DNA of 5,137 nucleotides, taken from NCBI GenBank assembly GCA_022572525.1, contig JACZVS010000042.1:1-5137 (forward strand), in the 5' to 3' direction. The number at the start of each line of letters is the position of its first letter. Position 1 is the first letter of the stretch. This document shows positions 5,062 through 5,137 of the stretch, in pieces. This stretch comes from Nanobdellota archaeon. Its GTDB lineage: Archaea; Nanobdellota; Nanobdellia; Pacearchaeales; UBA12030. The position numbers were made by a program, and so were the translations under genes. Under the pieces are notes generated by a model. It was not told where the DNA came from, searched no databases, and saw only the letters and a list, made by a program, of their open reading frames with translations.

Positions 5062-5137
5062 ATGGGAAACCAACATGCTCCAAAACATTTTAGAATAGAT
5101 TTTCAAGTCCACCCAGATGAGGAGAGGAATTATGACC
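5062..5137 (+). CDS. Unrecognised protein, N-terminal 25 residues only (window edge)
   Basis: The frame opens with MGNQHAPKHFRIDFQV and remains open to the window end. A TAG lies in frame 12 nt before the ATG, so this is the first possible ATG, and AAGGA (5055-5059) precedes it at a short spacing. The visible part is hydrophilic, rich in histidine and charged residues (HPDEERNYD), with no signal peptide or membrane helix. I do not recognise a family. It is divergent from aspS with a 60-bp gap. Confidence 0.5.
   Translation, partial: MGNQHAPKHFRIDFQVHPDEERNYD

Noticed and set aside
1..5137. CRISPR arrays, transposons, rRNA or a defence system
   Set aside because: No regularly spaced repeats, transposase-like frames, terminal inverted repeats or rRNA segments were seen; the genes are mainly core translation genes.

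Overview
The window is AT-rich archaeal chromosome. The main evidence is: archaeal-type prolyl-, asparaginyl- and aspartyl-tRNA synthetases; a tRNA-Arg gene with a small intron at position 37/38 that folds into a bulge-helix-bulge, and no encoded CCA; and TATA-like boxes centred about 25 bp before start codons, as expected for leaderless archaeal transcripts. The small genes, tight spacing and some motif variants (for example AEKHNTVRHLNE in the aspartyl enzyme) suggest a DPANN-type lineage such as Woesearchaeota or Pacearchaeota, but this is only an impression.

Layout, left to right. Positions 1-936 (minus) hold the first 312 residues of prolyl-tRNA synthetase, cut by the window edge. Positions 975-1086 (minus) are tRNA-Arg(TCG) with a 40-nt intron. 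Positions 1130-1780 (minus) encode a UPF0173-like metallo-beta-lactamase-fold hydrolase. Its ATG at 1780 is preferred over an upstream TTG because a TATA box sits at the right distance. Divergent from it, 1876-2262 (plus) encodes a four-helix DoxX-family membrane protein whose stop codon directly abuts the stop of the convergent asnS.

Positions 2263-5001 (minus) form a three-gene operon, aspS - orf58 - asnS. The 58-residue middle gene (3549-3725) is easy to miss. It starts 1 nt after the aspS stop and ends in an ATGA overlap with asnS, and it encodes one membrane helix followed by a very basic tail. At the right edge a divergent gene (5062 onward, plus) is visible for only 25 codons and is not recognised. 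It appears to share one TATA palindrome with aspS.

How it fits together: most of the minus strand supplies tRNA charging (Asp, Asn, Pro) and a tRNA (Arg). The operon places two paralogous synthetases, AspRS and AsnRS, under one promoter with a small membrane protein between them. A 9-nt complementarity between the aspS/orf58 junction and the asnS ribosome-binding site could couple asnS translation to translation of orf58. The hydrolase and the DoxX protein are unrelated neighbours sharing a short divergent intergenic region. No gene-free stretch exceeds 300 bases. I see no CRISPR array, transposon, rRNA or replication origin.
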